Counted from the first letter of the stretch, positions 22,206-35,400 are shown. The stretch is DNA of 64,000 nucleotides from Rhyacophila brunnea (GCA_022495005.1 JAGYXB010001615.1:62001-126000), one strand, 5' to 3'. Numbers and translations are program-made. Notes: generated by a model not told the origin, from the sequence alone.

Positions 22206-22870
22206 TTGACCTGATGGACAAAACATCGAGAGCGTCGACAGCTTCAAGTACCTGGGGGTACACATCACGGGAGATGGCATTTTGCAGAATGAGCTCGCTA
22301 TCCGAATGGGAATGGCTGGAGCAACATTCAACTCGATGCGAAATGTCTGGGACGATTGTACTCGGTCAAAACCAAATGCCGCCTATTCGACGCTTGCATT
22401 CTGACGGTGCTGCTTTACGGTAGCGAATCATGGCACCTTACGAAGGCTCAGAGCAACCGTATACTGAGCTTCGAAAACAGATGTCTGCGACGAATACTGG
22501 GTGTGTGGTGGTATGACTTTAGGAGCAACGAGGAGATAAGAGAACGTACCAAGCAGCCTCTCATCACGCTGAAAGTGAAGAGGCGACGTTGGACCTGGCT
22601 AGGTCACGTGCTGCGGATGCCAGAAGAGAACTTTAACCTGGCTTGCCTGTTCTTCGAGCCGACCGGATTCCGGCGTCCTGGAAGGCCGCTAAATACAATC
22701 TACAGAGTGTATACGGCGGAGCTACGGGATGCTGGTTTGACCTGGAACGAAGCAAGAAGACTGGCGAGCGACATGGATTCTTGGAGGCGCCGCGTGGTGT
22801 CCATATGCCCCAGTTAAGGGGCGGATATGGGCAAAGAAGAAGATGAAGAAGAAGAAGAAGACCTGAATGG
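22206..22870 (+). pseudogene. Non-LTR retrotransposon ORF2, C-terminal part
   Basis: It starts with ESVDSFKYLGVHITGD, shifts frame near 22360, then reads LLYGSESWHLTKAQ, FENRCLRRILGVWW, RWTWLGHVLRMP, GRPLNTIYRVYTAELRDAGL and ends ...WRRRVVSICPS. These are the post-RT landmarks (YLG, YGSESW, RCLRRI, WLGHVLR) of a widespread LINE family. A (GAAGAA)n-rich tail follows. The RT catalytic part is absent. Sister fragments: 46140-46330 (RT part) and 50430-50690. The frame shift and truncation make it inactive. 22871-23970 shows no further feature. Confidence 0.8.
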
Positions 22871-23977
22871 AGCCAATCCATCTGATTCTCAATTTTTTAA
22901 TCGCCGCATTCAGTGTCATACGACGGATGACCTGCTCCTTTCAGTTTAAAGTCACCGACATCCACCTCCTCGCGTTTGAGGAGCACGTAGTCTTGTAAAT
23001 TCAGATCACGACAGGCTATAGAGAGTCCGTTGAAGCTGTATGGTAGACGTTTGCGATTCGTCTTACGTCGTAATCTGTAAAGCGTGTCCACTTAATGTTT
23101 ACATTTTGTTTGTTTACGGAAGAATGAAACTTTGATGCGCGGCTTCGTGTAGACTTCCTAGATTTTTATGAGCGTCCATTTTATTCTCCATTCACTCTGT
23201 CCATGTAATACGTCAATATTAATGTAATAAGGAAAGAGCAGTATGCTGTGTTATCGCATGAAGAGACAGCGTATGAAGTATACCAATTTATCATGATTTT
23301 TTGTATTGCATTAATTTAAGATTTCCTAGAATTATTAAAAAAAATGGCGCCTCCTAAGTTATCGAGGCGTACACTTTGAAAACCTCTGATTTATATAATA
23401 TTATTTGATTTGATGAAGCGTTCAATTTTCATTAACGATAAGCTAGTGTGCTGAATGTAATGTCGTCTCTTTGTATATCTCGAAACAGTTTGTGTACCCA
23501 TGTGTACCTAGTGCCTAATTATTTATTGTATTCATTTTTGGGATCAGCGGGGAGTGTAATCATACAAAATTAGTAATAGCGATGTTCCAGGAACAAATCA
23601 TTGACCAGAACGATTACGAGGAAAACAATTTGCGCCATTTCGCATCGTAAAAAATTCGGAGAAATTTCTCTTTAACTACTTTCAGTGGCTTTGGACGATT
23701 GCAAGATGGACCATACATAATATTTAGGTCAGTTAGCTCCCAGGCCGTCGGTAAATTATAATAGACCTAATGCCGTTAGAAAATATATGTTTTTATAGTA
23801 GCTGGTAGGTACTAAATACCTATTTCAAATTTTAACCTGGTAGGTTTTTGTGATTTCGTTAACTCATATATTTATAAAACCAATTATAACTACATTCGAT
23901 TTGATACAAGGAGACTGTCAGCGGATATCTAGGGTAGTTTATTATATTTACGTATTGAGGTATTATAATTGTTACAA

Positions 23978-24095
23978 TAAGTTAGCCGTCTAAACTATCA
24001 AAACTGTTTATCTCGCTCTAAAAGTTAACACAGCCAAGAGAGGAGCTGTTTAAACATTGACATTTTTGCCAGTTCAGACGGTTAACGTAAAAAGA
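23978..24095. mobile_element. Short inverted-repeat element
   Basis: GTTAGCCGTCTAAACTATCA at left pairs with CCAGTTCAGACGGTTAAC at right, with weaker pairing further in. Likely a small MITE. 24096-25055 is A/T-rich; the ORF at 24674-25012 is unrecognised. Confidence 0.4.
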
Positions 24096-25059
24096 TGCCA
24101 ATGCATTCTTTTAATATTTTTAGCCATCTTTAAGTGGAATTGAATTCATTTTCAGTTAATTCTGTTTTGTATGAAAAGTTATTTTGGAAGAAATCCGTAA
24201 TCCAATCCACTATTATTGGTTGCTAAGGTGGTGGTCCTAGCAACTAAATTATTAATATATACGTGCGTTACTATGGAAATCAAAATGACATTTCAGTATT
24301 CTATATTTGTTTGTTTGTTGCAAAATAGCAAAACAAATGATTTATTGACAATTGCCTCATTTGTCCTAAATTATTAATACATAGAATTGTCAAGTTTATA
24401 TGATTCAACAGAAAATTTAAAAACGTGGTATATAAAAAAGCTCTTTTTATCTTGTAATTTTTATATACACCTATTCTACTGCTCTAATATTTTTCTTCTT
24501 TCTTTGTTTTTAAAAGTCATATTGTGAATGTCTTAAATTAATAATTTGTAATATTCACTATATATATAAAATAAATAACATTTGATTGATTGATATACAA
24601 TAATTGATATTATTAGTATTATATATACTATATAGCACCCCTAACAATATGGGTTAAATATGTAATACACAATGTGCTGCCGTGCTCACGTATCCGTGTG
24701 GAATATGGACCGTTAATGGTAGAGAAATTCAAAATTTATGAGTACTTAATGTGTCATGGAAAGGTGCATGTTGGGCATACCGCGAAAACCTCACAAAATA
24801 AGCCAATTGATAATGAGGCAGACAAGATTATGCGATGTGATAGAGGTCGCCGTGCACATGGAATGGCAATGAGCTTGACTATACCATTTTATTTGCAAGT
24901 ATTGTTTAAAATATACTTAGTCATTATTACAGGTAATTACGGTACAAGTTGTTTCACACATTCCGTGGTTTTTAGTCATAATATCTATTACTTAATTGAT
25001 GTAACATTATAATAATACAATTTTGAAATAATCATTGTAATACGTTAGAGTCCAGATCT

Positions 25060-26150
25060 TCCCAACCGGCGTGCCGCGAATATTTGAGATTATTGTATAG
25101 ATATAGAGATATAAGATATTCTTGCGTAGGTTTAGCAAAAACATATCCATGTGAGCAATTTTCGGTGGTCACTACCAAGAATTCTAAAGGGTCATCTTTA
25201 AAATTTCTCTACCACGAATTGCAATATGCTTTAGTTTAGATAAAAACGGGGTGCTCTTTGCAGTAACCACGAGTATTTTATTATTGACCATATACTTATT
25301 ATTTCGTATGGATCATTTATGTCAAGCAATATTCTAATGTTTCTATGGTTTTATATAAATCTAGTCTATACAGATATACTAAAATCTGCATTTTTTTCTG
25401 CAGGGGTCGTGCAATTGATTGTATTCGCATATTTTTTCAATAATTAAAGAGTTATGGAATAATTGATCAGTGCAATGTGTCAGTAGCGAAGGGTGGAGGT
25501 AGGCCGTTAAATAAATATAATAAGTAGTGCATACATATAATAAGTAGCGCGCCATAAATAGTGCACATTAAACTTTGTTAGTCATACGTAGTTGTTTTTA
25601 TTGAATTAAGACTAAAATTTAAAGATGGTGGTGGTTAGTTTTTAAAAATCAATTAAACCCTGCCTAAACCAAACCATAATAGTTTTGTTATACTTTGGGC
25701 ATTACGTTGTGTTAAGAATACATATTACGCATATTCATTTTTTTAATTCATTAAACCCTGCCTGAACCAAACTATAATAGATAAAAAAATATTATTCTAT
25801 CTATAAAATATCCAAAGTTATGTATGATTTAATTGCATAATTTTAGATATTTTATAGATAGACGAGTATTTTTGACTAGTATTTATTATGGCTTGGTTTC
25901 GCAGGTTTTCATTGTATTTAAAAACTAACCAACACCGTCTGTAAATTGTAGTCTAATTTCAATGAAAACAAATTCGTATGACTGACAAATTTTAGTGTTC
26001 ACTATTTATGGGTAATCTTAACCGCATTCCTCTACCCTTTCGCCACTGCAATGTGTAATAGTATTTTTCAGGGTGCCGCAAAAATTTTATAATTTAAATA
26101 GTAGGTATGCCGTGACGTTATAAAGAATATAAAGGTTAGGAAGCACTGCG
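25060..26150. mobile_element. Old hAT element hosting a younger one
   Basis: The left end CAGATCTTCCCAACCGGCG and the right end TAAAGGTTAGGAAGCACTG are roughly inverted, and GTGCCGC sits near each. A clear younger element is inserted at 25481-26048. The target duplication is not clean. Confidence 0.4.
25481..26048. mobile_element. hAT MITE family 2 (CAGTGGCGAAGGG), copy 1
   Basis: Flanked by CAATGTGT at 25473-25480 and 26049-26056 (exact 8 bp). Ends are CAGTAGCGAAGGGTGGAGG and CTACCCTTTCGCCACTG. The interior contains repeated ATTAAACCCTGCCTAAACCA segments and an inverted pair near ATAATAGATAAAAAAATA. Noncoding. Confidence 0.85.
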
Positions 26151-26219
26151 TTGGACTCGTGTGAGTTTTAGCTGGGAGGTAACGATATGCATTTCAAAAT
26201 AGGAATGCCGGCATTACAC

Positions 26220-26420
26220 GCTCGATAAGTGCTGGCGCCAATTCGTCCTTACGATGACAATCGCACGAATATAAGAGGATGCGAATTACGAACGGTCCCC
26301 CTGACCGCGAATGACCGGTGTTTTTTTTTTATATCGCGAACCGTTCACGAGAATCGATCTGTCGAGGTTCATTTGGTCGAATGGCTCGGCTCGGTCCCTG
26401 GCTTGACACCCAGCCCAAGT
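26220..26420. other. G+C-richer single-copy block
   Basis: Rich in CpG (ATATCGCGAACCGTTCACG, AGAATCGATCTGTCGAGG). An open frame crosses it but resembles no family I know. 26421-27190 is otherwise unremarkable. Confidence 0.25.
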
Positions 26421-27198
26421 TATCTAATTTTCCGCAGGTTTCGTTGAACTGTTCTTAAGATACGTTGAACCGCCATGTTACATATCTTTGTAGTGGGTTG
26501 GATACATGCCGATCAGGCACGTACAACTTCCGTCCATTTTTTTTTTGTATTTTTAAATGGATAACTAGCTTGATGATAATCAATCATCACAACGTCCTAC
26601 AACTATTTTTTCGTGTATACTAAACAAATACATTAAACTGTTTGTTCATTTGTTGTACCTCAGCTGAGGCATGGTCTAAAAAGATCGTAACTATGCGACC
26701 CGCGGATTGTGCTAATAACGCGTGCCGAACGGAACATAATTCGTCATAAAAATTCAACATGCGTCCATTTAGTGTTATATTAGTAATAATAATAATATAT
26801 TAATTGGCATGTTTTCTTTTTCGAGTACAGGCATAACGTTTTTTAGTCATCTTTACACGATATAGGAATATATTCTTACGACGCCATCACAAAGAATATC
26901 GATGTGTTCCCACCTCGAATGCCGCTCGGCGATTGGCGACTAATGCGAAATTTCGTCCCACCTATTGTTGAAAATTATTTCACGTTTCTCTTATGTACCT
27001 ATGCTCTTAAACTTTGGGTGTGTGACGTTTTTTTTATTTAGATCTAAATACCTTGGTGAATGGTAGCTTGTTAATATCGTGAAAATGCAAGCTGGTTTCT
27101 TCATGCAAATAAAATCACATCAGCGCGTAGAGACGATCATTATCATTGGTGGGTAACCACATCCCGCGGACTGAATTTCACATATGTACTGTCCACAC

Positions 27199-27884
27199 CA
27201 GTAGCGAAGGGTGAAAGTAGGCTGTTAAGATCCGCCATAAATAGTCCACATTAAACTTTATTAGTCATTTAATAATATTAATACTATCGACCGAAGGTAC
27301 TTGATGGATTTTGAACTTGAATTCTAATGAATTTAAATCTTGTACTGTTCCATTTAAGTGGATGGGTGTGGTGGACTCAAAAGGAATAGTACAACATTTA
27401 AATCCATTAGTATTTGTTTTTATTGAACTAAGACTACAATTTACAGATGGTATTGGTTAGTTTTTAAAAATAAATTAAACCCTGCCTAATCCAAACCATA
27501 ATATTTTTGGTATATTTTGGGCGAATCGACAAAATTGTGCACACTTTTTCATTTACACTTATTTGTTTTCGTTGGATTAAGAATACATATTGTTGGTTTA
27601 TTTTTTTAAATTCATAAGCCCTGCCTATACCAAAATATTATGCTATCTATAAAATATCCAAAGTTATGTTAATGGGATAATTTTACATATTTTATTGATA
27701 TACGAGTATTTTTTGCCTATTATCTATTATGGCTTGGTTTTCGCAGGGTTAAATTGAATTTTAAAAACTAATCAATAGTATCTGTAAATTGTCGACTTAT
27801 TTCAATGAAAACAAATACGTATGACTCAAAAAGTTTAGTGTGCACTATTTATGGCGGATCTTAAGAGTCTACCCTTCGCCACTG
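27199..27884. mobile_element. hAT MITE family 2, copy 2
   Basis: Exact 8-bp duplication GTCCACAC at 27191-27198 and 27885-27892. Same ends and interior as the copy at 25481-26048, plus an inserted block near 27277-27400 shared with 35288-35400. Confidence 0.85.
27277..27400 (+). repeat. Dispersed repeat E (ACTATCGACCGAAGGTACTT), copy 1
   Basis: ATTAATACTATCGACCGAAG, then GTACTTGATGG and paired TGAATTCTAATGAATTTAAA text. Further copies near 35288-35400, 39715-39790 (inverted) and 46405-46500. Here it sits inside the hAT MITE at 27199-27884. Nothing else is recognised in 27885-28442. Confidence 0.5.
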
Positions 27885-28450
27885 GTCCACACGCTACGGA
27901 GCTTAGAATACCCACATCTATTCGTCGATTTAGTTGATTTTTCTACTACATAAAAATGCATTTTATGTGTAGGTATATAGAAATATTAACGTCAACACCT
28001 GTAATTGAATTGCAATAATAATCATTATTGTAATGCGTGTAGATTTCATTTTTCATATGTATCTATATTTTATGTTTACGAAAGAATGATTCTTTATAGG
28101 CAGACGTATTATGTTATCATTATAACTTATAATACTGATATCCTTCCTTCAAAACCTACCGATTGTAGGTTCTCTTGCCATTATAATAATTGAAAAACTC
28201 GTTTGAATGAGAAAAGATATTGTGCATTTTTTATAATACGAATAATATAAAATTTCTTATTTTATTCTGCTTCGGATCAATGAATTTTATTATTAGATAA
28301 TTTGGTTACACCCTTTAACTTAATCTGTGGTTAGAACATTACGGAAATGCGGTTAACTTCATTTTTTTCACACTCGCTTCAAGTAATCTAGGTGTAAGGT
28401 TTAGTTATTTGATGTGCTCGGGCTTTTAAAAGCTCATGTACCTTCGCAAT

Positions 28451-28957
28451 TAGGGAATCCAATCCCGAGCCAAAATTCTGATCCCGGGATTTCGGGATTA
28501 CAATTTGACAATCTCGGGATCCCGGGACTGGTCCCGGGATTGGCATTTTTTCCATTGTTTGTATAAAATTTTTATATTTACAAATAACATTGATAAAATC
28601 GATCAAAAATAAATCTAGTATAATTCATTCTATTTAAAACATTTATTGTTAATATTGTATACGTTCAATCTTGGAAATACACAAGTTTAATGGAGTATTT
28701 GGAGACATTTTTAATAATTTATGTGAAAAAATAAAATGAATCGGCTACCTACACATGGGTATAAATCAAACTTCATTCAAACTCAGTTTATTTCTAATGT
28801 AGTTATTTTTTATTAAAAGTATTTTTTCTGTTATATTTTTGCTTTTATTTTATTTTCCATACAAAATTGATAATCCCGAAATCCCGGGATTATGTTTATC
28901 AATCCCGGGATTCATATGTATCGAAAATAGCTCGGGATCCCGGGATTGGAATCCCTA
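28451..28957. mobile_element. hAT MITE family 3 (TAGGGAATCCAATCCCG), copy 1
   Basis: Exact 8-bp duplication TTCGCAAT at 28443-28450 and 28958-28965. Both ends hold repeated palindromic AATCCCGGGATT motifs. 507 bp, noncoding. Sibling copy 37627-38261. Confidence 0.85.
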
Positions 28958-29034
28958 TTCGCAATCAACAGCCCTGCCTCAAGCGCTTTTTTTGGCACAA
29001 ACGAACTCAAATTGAATAAAGGCAAAATTGGAAC

Positions 29035-29245
29035 GGATACATTTTCGGATAAAGTCCGTGAAAACGGTGTGGCCCTGGGACAACATGTGATGGATCCGAT
29101 GACTGGGCGATTTTGTTGCGACACCGTTCGGCCGATTGTTCCCCGCGAGGAAACGCGCAGTTCAAACGGACGGGCGTGTGAGTGGAGTAAACGACCTCTG
29201 CCGAATTCGGCAATTGTGCAGCCCCATGTATCACGTTCGAAGATA
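29035..29245. other. G+C-richer single-copy block
   Basis: CpG-containing text such as GCGACACCGTTCGGCCGATT and CCGAATTCGGCAATT, open on both strands without homology I can name. The TTTCTCAAACTTTTTAGGAC segment at 29323 resembles a hAT end. 29410-29815 shows nothing else. Confidence 0.25.
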
Positions 29246-29819
29246 TATGATTGAAAATCCTGTAATGAAATAATTCGATTCTACTTATCGTGCATTCATT
29301 CAAATACATTGCTGGAAAACGGAGTTTCTCAAACTTTTTAGGACTATCGCCCCATTTGAGAGTACACTTCAGTGCCACAATATAACCAGAATCAAAATAG
29401 TACATTTAACATTTAATTTTAATTCAAAATACTAACTTCTTATCAGTATTTTTTAGTATCATCAGTTGATTTGACCACTTATAAACACATCAAATGTCGC
29501 GTAAGTAAATTAATATTGATTTTATTTGAGGTTTTATTAACATATTTTTTTATTTACAAATAGTTATTAACCATTCTCCCAACCCGTTTGGTCCTTGCAC
29601 AAAAAACGTGTATTCATTGACCAGCCGCGGGTTCTTATGTGTACAAAGACACAGACGCACTGGTGACTAGGGCAATGTCACAAACTTTTGGGTAAACATT
29701 TACATGCAATATTTATTATTTTGTATGCATACGTTCTCATGAGTTCAAAAATCATAAAATAATACATATAGTTGAAAATCCTGAGTGATCCAATATGTAT
29801 TCTTTGCCCTCTTCACCTT

Positions 29820-29945
29820 GAATTGAAGTCTCTAAGGCGCTTGCCTTTCATGCGGAGGGAGGTCCCGAGTTCGGTTCTCGGTGAAGTCACAATATATTGG
29901 TGATTTTCTCAAAGCCTGGTTGTTTGTGATCGTTTCGTTTCTAGT
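29820..29945 (+). mobile_element. tRNA-derived SINE family B, copy 3
   Basis: Box A/B-like head (AAGGCGCTTGCCTTTCATGC, CGAGTTCGGTTCTCG), then CACAATATATTGG, CTCAAAGCCTGGTTGTTTG and TGATCG. 29946-30500 is A/T-rich without features. Confidence 0.65.
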
Positions 29946-30506
29946 ACTAAATGCTGTTTCACTACACTATTATCATCGGGCCTTATGAGCTCTGTTGCAG
30001 GGTTAAAAATAATTTATACTTAATGAAAATATAAAAAAAGAAAGAAAATAGGGGATGTTTTCAGTCGGACCAAAATGTTAAGAACTAACAAGAAAACCAT
30101 TTTACTAAATCTTTTGTGGTATCAAATAATTAATATAACTGAAAGAATTGTATTTGTATGAGTTCATTACTTTCGTGATTCGGGTTTCATATTTCAGCAC
30201 CTTCTTGGTTTGTATTGGTAATACATAGTACTGCAATTATCTTAATCTCGAAAATGTGAAGCTCTTTTTCTAATACTTTAACTTTGTGACACTTTGTTAA
30301 TTATAGGTAATAGCTTTCGCAAACATCTAGTAGTCTGTAGTAATCACCAAGATAGGTACCTAAATTGATTTTTCATATTTGTAAATACTTGTTGGTCATG
30401 CTATTCCGATATTATAAAAATATGTCCAGAAAGTGCCAAAAAGCACTAAACTAGATGTTTATGTAGAAATACATAAAAGATTGCGCCAATGTGTAGTGTT
30501 TTAGGT

Positions 30507-30700
30507 CAGGGGTGGCGAACCTTTTTATGCTTGTTCCTAAAAAAAACTTAAAAAAATATGAGTGTCGTGCCAAAGATTAAAAAAAAAATAAACAAACCTG
30601 CGTTAGAGCGTATTTTTAGTTTTTCTTACTTTCAGCCTTTTCACTGAAACCGAAATATTGTGGGTGTCATTGTGTCACCCGGTGCGCTAAATTTAAACCC
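30507..30700. mobile_element. hAT end fragment (CAGGGGTGGCGAACC)
   Basis: CAGGGGTGGCGAACCTTTTT followed by TGAGTGTCGTGCCAAAG is the typical start of a hAT family found in many animals. No opposite end is seen. 30701-31765 is A/T-rich; no gene. Confidence 0.5.
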
Positions 30701-31765
30701 CCCCCACAAACACACACATAAAATTTTTCATTAAAACGTATATTTTAAGGTATTTATTAATTTCAGTGATTTTATATAATAATAACACTAAAAACGATAA
30801 TTTTTGGAGTTCGTCGGTGTCCTTTAAAATTCCGGCAGGTTATGCGTCGTCCCGGTTGAAATTTTACAAATTTAATATTCTTTCACGTGCCATAGGTTCG
30901 CATCCGCTTTGTTTTCATAGCTGCTTCTATTTATGTACCCTTTTTACTATCGTAATACTAAATTAAAAATACTTCTATCTTAATATTACATTAAGTAATT
31001 ATTACGTTTTTGATAATGTTAAAAAATCTTATAATGCGAGGAGTTAATAAATAATCATTACCTGAATTGAAAGTGTTTTTTTTACCGATGTCACGAATAC
31101 ATAATATTGCTTCCTTGATTCTTGAAACAAAATAATCATCGAAATATTATTATTTATTTGTTTTTGGCTAGTGTGAGAACGTGATTTTATATTATTTATT
31201 TTGTTGTCAATTAGTAGAATCGAACCGTGGCAACCAAAACATCTGTAGTTATTGTCGCTGTCATGAAGGTTATTGCTATAAATAAATGGACCAAAACAAG
31301 CTTTACGCTGACTAAATACATTTTTATTTAGATACTTACCTAATCGATGATTTTCTGTATAAATTGTAATACCAAATTTTGGTTGTTGTGATTCGGGATG
31401 TCATATTGTAAGAAAACGTAGTAATATGTAGTTGGTATCAGTATCAAGTATATAAAGAAAGGTATCGTATTGATGCAGGATTGTTGATATTTTTTAGAGA
31501 TCTCTGGTTTTGTTTTCTGAACAATTGTCCTGAATCGTGTGATTAATCGCAGAATATGCAATGTCGGGAAAAAACAGTATCAAGTGAAAGACGAACAACG
31601 TCCAACGCTTGTCTAGTTAAGACTCTGGTCTTCTCTATCTTTGATTGTCTTGGAAATATGGCGTTGAAAGCGTATACTAAGAATTCCATGGTGAGAGACA
31701 ACGAATAAGATACGTTTCCTTAAAAAATGTCCTGATATTAAATATAATGTTTGATTTTATTTCAG

Positions 31766-31839
31766 GTCTGGTCTGATTGGATGCTGTGCCACAGTGCTGT
31801 ATGGAATCCGCCCCCCTCCTGTGACGATTTTGATGTTGG
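31766..31839 (+). CDS. SMG6: SMG6 internal exon (second of three)
   Basis: This 74-nt exon follows TTATTTCAG and ends at GG/GTAAGT, a consensus donor. It is read in phase 0 from the exon at 15748-15932. It encodes VWSDWMLCHSAVWNPPPSCD and a short acidic tail. VWSDWM followed by WNPPP is a conserved SMG6 signature that sits ahead of the PIN domain. Two bases (GG) are left over and complete a glycine codon with the first base of the exon at 61148. The intron before it is 15.8 kb and the one after it 29.3 kb. It is the strongest single piece of evidence for the gene's identity; no other EST1-family member known to me has this pair of motifs. Confidence 0.92.
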
Positions 31840-32156
31840 GTAAGTTTATAGTAATGTATTATCAATAAAATTTAATCTACCATAAATTTAAAAAAAAACA
31901 TATAACATGTTGCTGAAATATTTCGATATCCAAATAATATAACTAGACAAAATAAGCGTGACATTTTTGAAGTTCGGATGGGTTCACAAGTTTTCGGTCA
32001 GTTACGAAAAAGGCAGCTGTATTAAAGCCGAGGTACTGTAGTTTCCTGGTTTTGATACTACGCAGAACTCTCGGTCCTTTCCCATTCGATTTAGAACTTT
32101 AACATTTGTCACATGGTCAGTCCAAGGAATTTTGAGGATGCGTCTATACTCTATAG

Positions 32157-32461
32157 CAGGGGGGGGGGGGCAAACTTTTTGGTTTGAGGGCCAAATTCAA
32201 GAATTCAAAATGAGCGGCGGGCCGCAAGTAAAATACCATTTTTAGATATACACTATTTATTATCACGAAAAATAAACATTACAAAAAAATAATGAGAAGA
32301 ATGAAACTGTTGTACATTTTTTTAAATTCAGGTGTAGTTGATATTCTCAAAACTGCTTGTAAATGGGCATCGGACACACTTGATCGTAAAGAATTTTTAT
32401 TGAGGTTCATGATCGAAAATGTTTGTTCACATATATAGGTTGATCCAAAAATAACGAACAT
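32157..32461 (-). pseudogene. hAT transposase C-terminus with element end
   Basis: A G-run start, CAGGGG...CAAACTTTTTGG, then GAGGGCCAAATTC, marks the element end at 32157. On the minus strand FGSTYICEQTFSIMN...LRSSVSDAHLQAVLRI reads as the conserved hAT dimerisation domain (FGSTYxCEQxFSxMN, LTDxHLQxxLRI) of ZBED/GTF2IRD2-like transposases. Everything N-terminal, including the DDE catalytic residues and the BED finger, is missing. The frame runs into flanking sequence, so this is a truncated remnant. 32462-32740 has nothing else. Confidence 0.8.
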
Positions 32462-32744
32462 TTTTCTTGCATAATCTTTAAGTTAGTAAATTAACCGATA
32501 TAACTAGTTAAAAATCACTGAAGTCCATTTAACTTTAGTGCATAAACAACGGGTGTCCCTTTTACGATGTTTATTCTCTGAACAAAAGTCCAAACGTGAC
32601 TTCAGTGGTTTATTCTCTAATCTAATGTATTGATATTATCATGATTATACTATTTTTATGATATATTCAACCTTTTCTCTGTACATATGTACAGCTTTAA
32701 GAATCATTATATCTCATCGATATTTAGTGTGTACATATTGTTCG

Positions 32745-32955
32745 CGACTCGCCAGTTGACCACTGCCGCCTTTGGTGGAGCAATGACACCGCGGAGGGTT
32801 TTTAATTTAGATTCGCGGATTCGGCTGTGAATAAAATGAAATGACCGAAAAAAAATGTAACGGTGCCCGGCCGGTACGTGGCGCGCCGGGCCGGTTCGTT
32901 CAACCGCCCACTCTGGCCGCCCGACGCGGGGAGAGGTCGGCAATTTAGTTGAACC
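32745..32955. other. G+C-rich single-copy block
   Basis: Contains CGGTGCCCGGCCGGTACGTG and GCGCGCCGGGCCGG, extreme for this intron. A minus-strand frame is open (93 codons) but is arginine/proline-rich as composition predicts. Possible regulatory island. 32956-33940 holds a T-run at 33025 and otherwise no feature I recognise. Confidence 0.35.
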
Positions 32956-33948
32956 TTTTTTACTCTTATCATTTTCGTTATTTCTCACGTTTTAAACGAT
33001 TTCAATTGGGTGAGACAAAACACTTTTTTTTTTTTTTTTTTTACTTAAAGTAAATCACTTCAATCTTTTAAACTGATGCTGTGGAAAATTAAATTATGGT
33101 TCTCGATTTTTTAGTAATTCGTATTTTAGGTAGGTTAGTATTTTTGTCGTTGTTATGAAAATGAGTTACTTACTAGCTTTTTTTTGTCCTCGCCCTCATG
33201 TATGTGGATCGTGATCAGGCACGAAGAGGATGACAGACTTTCGCTGATGCTCAGTTTCTGGAGTATCGAGGTATTGATTCTGTGTACCGTCCAGGGCACT
33301 CCGTCTGACATTCTACACACATGTGTTGGCAAATATTCTGAAATCAATATTTTTTTTACATACAATTGCCTTTATGTGATATATACCATACAGGTAGTCA
33401 CGATTTTTAAATATGACTTACTAATTGACAAGAAATTAATTAAAAAAATGTGAGGTAGATTAGAAGATAATTTTTATTTTATTTCAGTGTTAAGTTTATT
33501 TATGAATCCGTATGTCGTGGTTCTATCTCTCTTCTATGAAAAAAAAATAATACATTCTGTTTCTCGATGTCTGTTTGGTCCTTTGTAAGGACTCAATGGG
33601 TTGATCCTAAAAATCTGATGATATAACCACTACATTGTACTACAAATGCTCCGATTAAGAACGATAATTGTAATTTACTCTCATACCTTTATCAAATTTT
33701 AATCTAAACATCGTCTTTAACACAAAAATAATGCTCCCGAAGTGAACGCAAAGCGTGTCGGTATTTTCAAATCCGTGGACTCACGGTCCATTGGTAGTGA
33801 GCACTAACAACAATTTATTATTGTGGGCGCAAGACAGGTTTAAAGTTCTTGAATCTTAAATACCTACAATGGTACTAAGTGAGTAACGATTTCCTTATAA
33901 AATGCATAGGTGCAACCTAAATAGTTGTATTTTCATATACTATACTAT

Positions 33949-34409
33949 CAGTGGCGAACGGTGGAGGTAGGCTGTTAATATCCGTTATAAATATTGCACA
34001 CTTATCTTTGTCAGTCATACGTATTTGTTTTCATTGAAATGATACTACATTTAGTTTGAAAACAAAGCCGTATAGATGATAGTTAAAAAATAATCGTCCG
34101 TCTATCTATAGAATATGTAAAATTATGCAATTTAACTTATATTATGGATAGAATAATATTTTTTATCTATTATAGGTTTAGATAGTACCTAATGAATTTG
34201 AAAGTGTGCACAATTTTGTCGTATCGCCCTAAGTAAACCAAAACTATTATGGTTTGGCTAGGCAGGGTTTTAATTGATTTTTAAAACTAACCAACACCAT
34301 TTGTAAATTGTAGTCTTAATTCAATAAAAACAAATACCTATGATTAACAAAGTTTAATGTGCACTGTTTATGGCGTATATCAACAGCCTACCTCAGCCCT
34401 TTGCCACTG
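33949..34409. mobile_element. hAT MITE family 2, copy 3
   Basis: Ends CAGTGGCGAACGGTGGAGG and CTCAGCCCTTTGCCACTG. The flanks TATACTAT / ATACCTAT are a decayed 8-bp duplication. Shorter interior than copies 1 and 2. 34410-35280 shows no feature. Confidence 0.75.
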
Positions 34410-35287
34410 ATACCTATAGTGGAAGCGCGACGGAAAACATATTATTATTGTATTTTTCTTTATACTATAATTATACTATATCAACAATTAGTTAAATACT
34501 AATAATTATTTAGTCAATGTTCTCTTTGTGAACACGTCTTCCAAGATCTCTCACACAGTTAATTGATACAAAAATGTAACGACAAAGTTGAAATGAACTG
34601 CTGCCAACACGCACCACTAATATAATTAATGTTATTTGTGTAATTTCTTGCTATGATTATGTTTCCTTCTGTAATTTGTAGACATCTTCATTTAGAAAAT
34701 AATTGTGATGCACATGACGTGTGTACCAAAGCGACTATGTATGTGTAGATATTTTGTTGCAAGCAAGCAAGACAGTTTATTGATAATTTGGACGACTTTA
34801 CTACTACTATTCGTAAAAAAATGCGATTTATCTGTTGACGATCTCTGCTCACTGTTGTCGGTTTTAGATATATTTAAATTGTTTATTATATTTTTCTGTA
34901 AACAAATTGTATTGAAATCTTTGTAAATACTATGTAAATATAATAATACCTATGTATTCTTTTGCCATACTATAGATTTTACAATATATTTTCTCATATT
35001 TTTATTTTTATAACTAATAAACGTTTATTGCTAATTATTATAGACAATAAACAATGTATTATTAGTGAACATTAAATACGTAATTGAAAATTATGTATAC
35101 ATTTAAATTTGTTAATATACATTGAGGTTCTGGTTGTAGTGTAAAGATTATCAATATAAATATTCTGATGCATCGTCGATTGTGTTTTGAGCCTTTACTC
35201 ACAGATGTCAGTGTACGAATAATTTTGCTGCTTTAATTATTAAATAATATTTAATTAAACATAATAATATGAAAGAATTTTGTAGTA

Positions 35288-35400
35288 TATTAATACTATC
35301 GACGAGGGGAGAGTACTTGATGGAATTTGAATTTAAATTCCAATGGGTTTAAGTTTAATGGAATAATAAATAGTACAAAACTTAATTTCATTAAAATTTG
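35288..35400 (+). repeat. Dispersed repeat E, copy 2
   Basis: TATTAATACTATCGACGAGG, GTACTTGATGGAATTTGAAT and TTAAATTCCAATGGG match the segment at 27277-27400, showing that the repeat also exists outside the hAT MITE. 35401-35760 has nothing else. Confidence 0.5.

Noticed and set aside
24674..25012. 112-codon + ORF as a gene
   Set aside because: No family resemblance, no splice context and A/T-rich low-complexity at the end; no support beyond being open.
32707..32988. 93-codon minus ORF in the G+C-rich block
   Set aside because: Arg/Pro/Gly-rich reading expected from composition; no motif.
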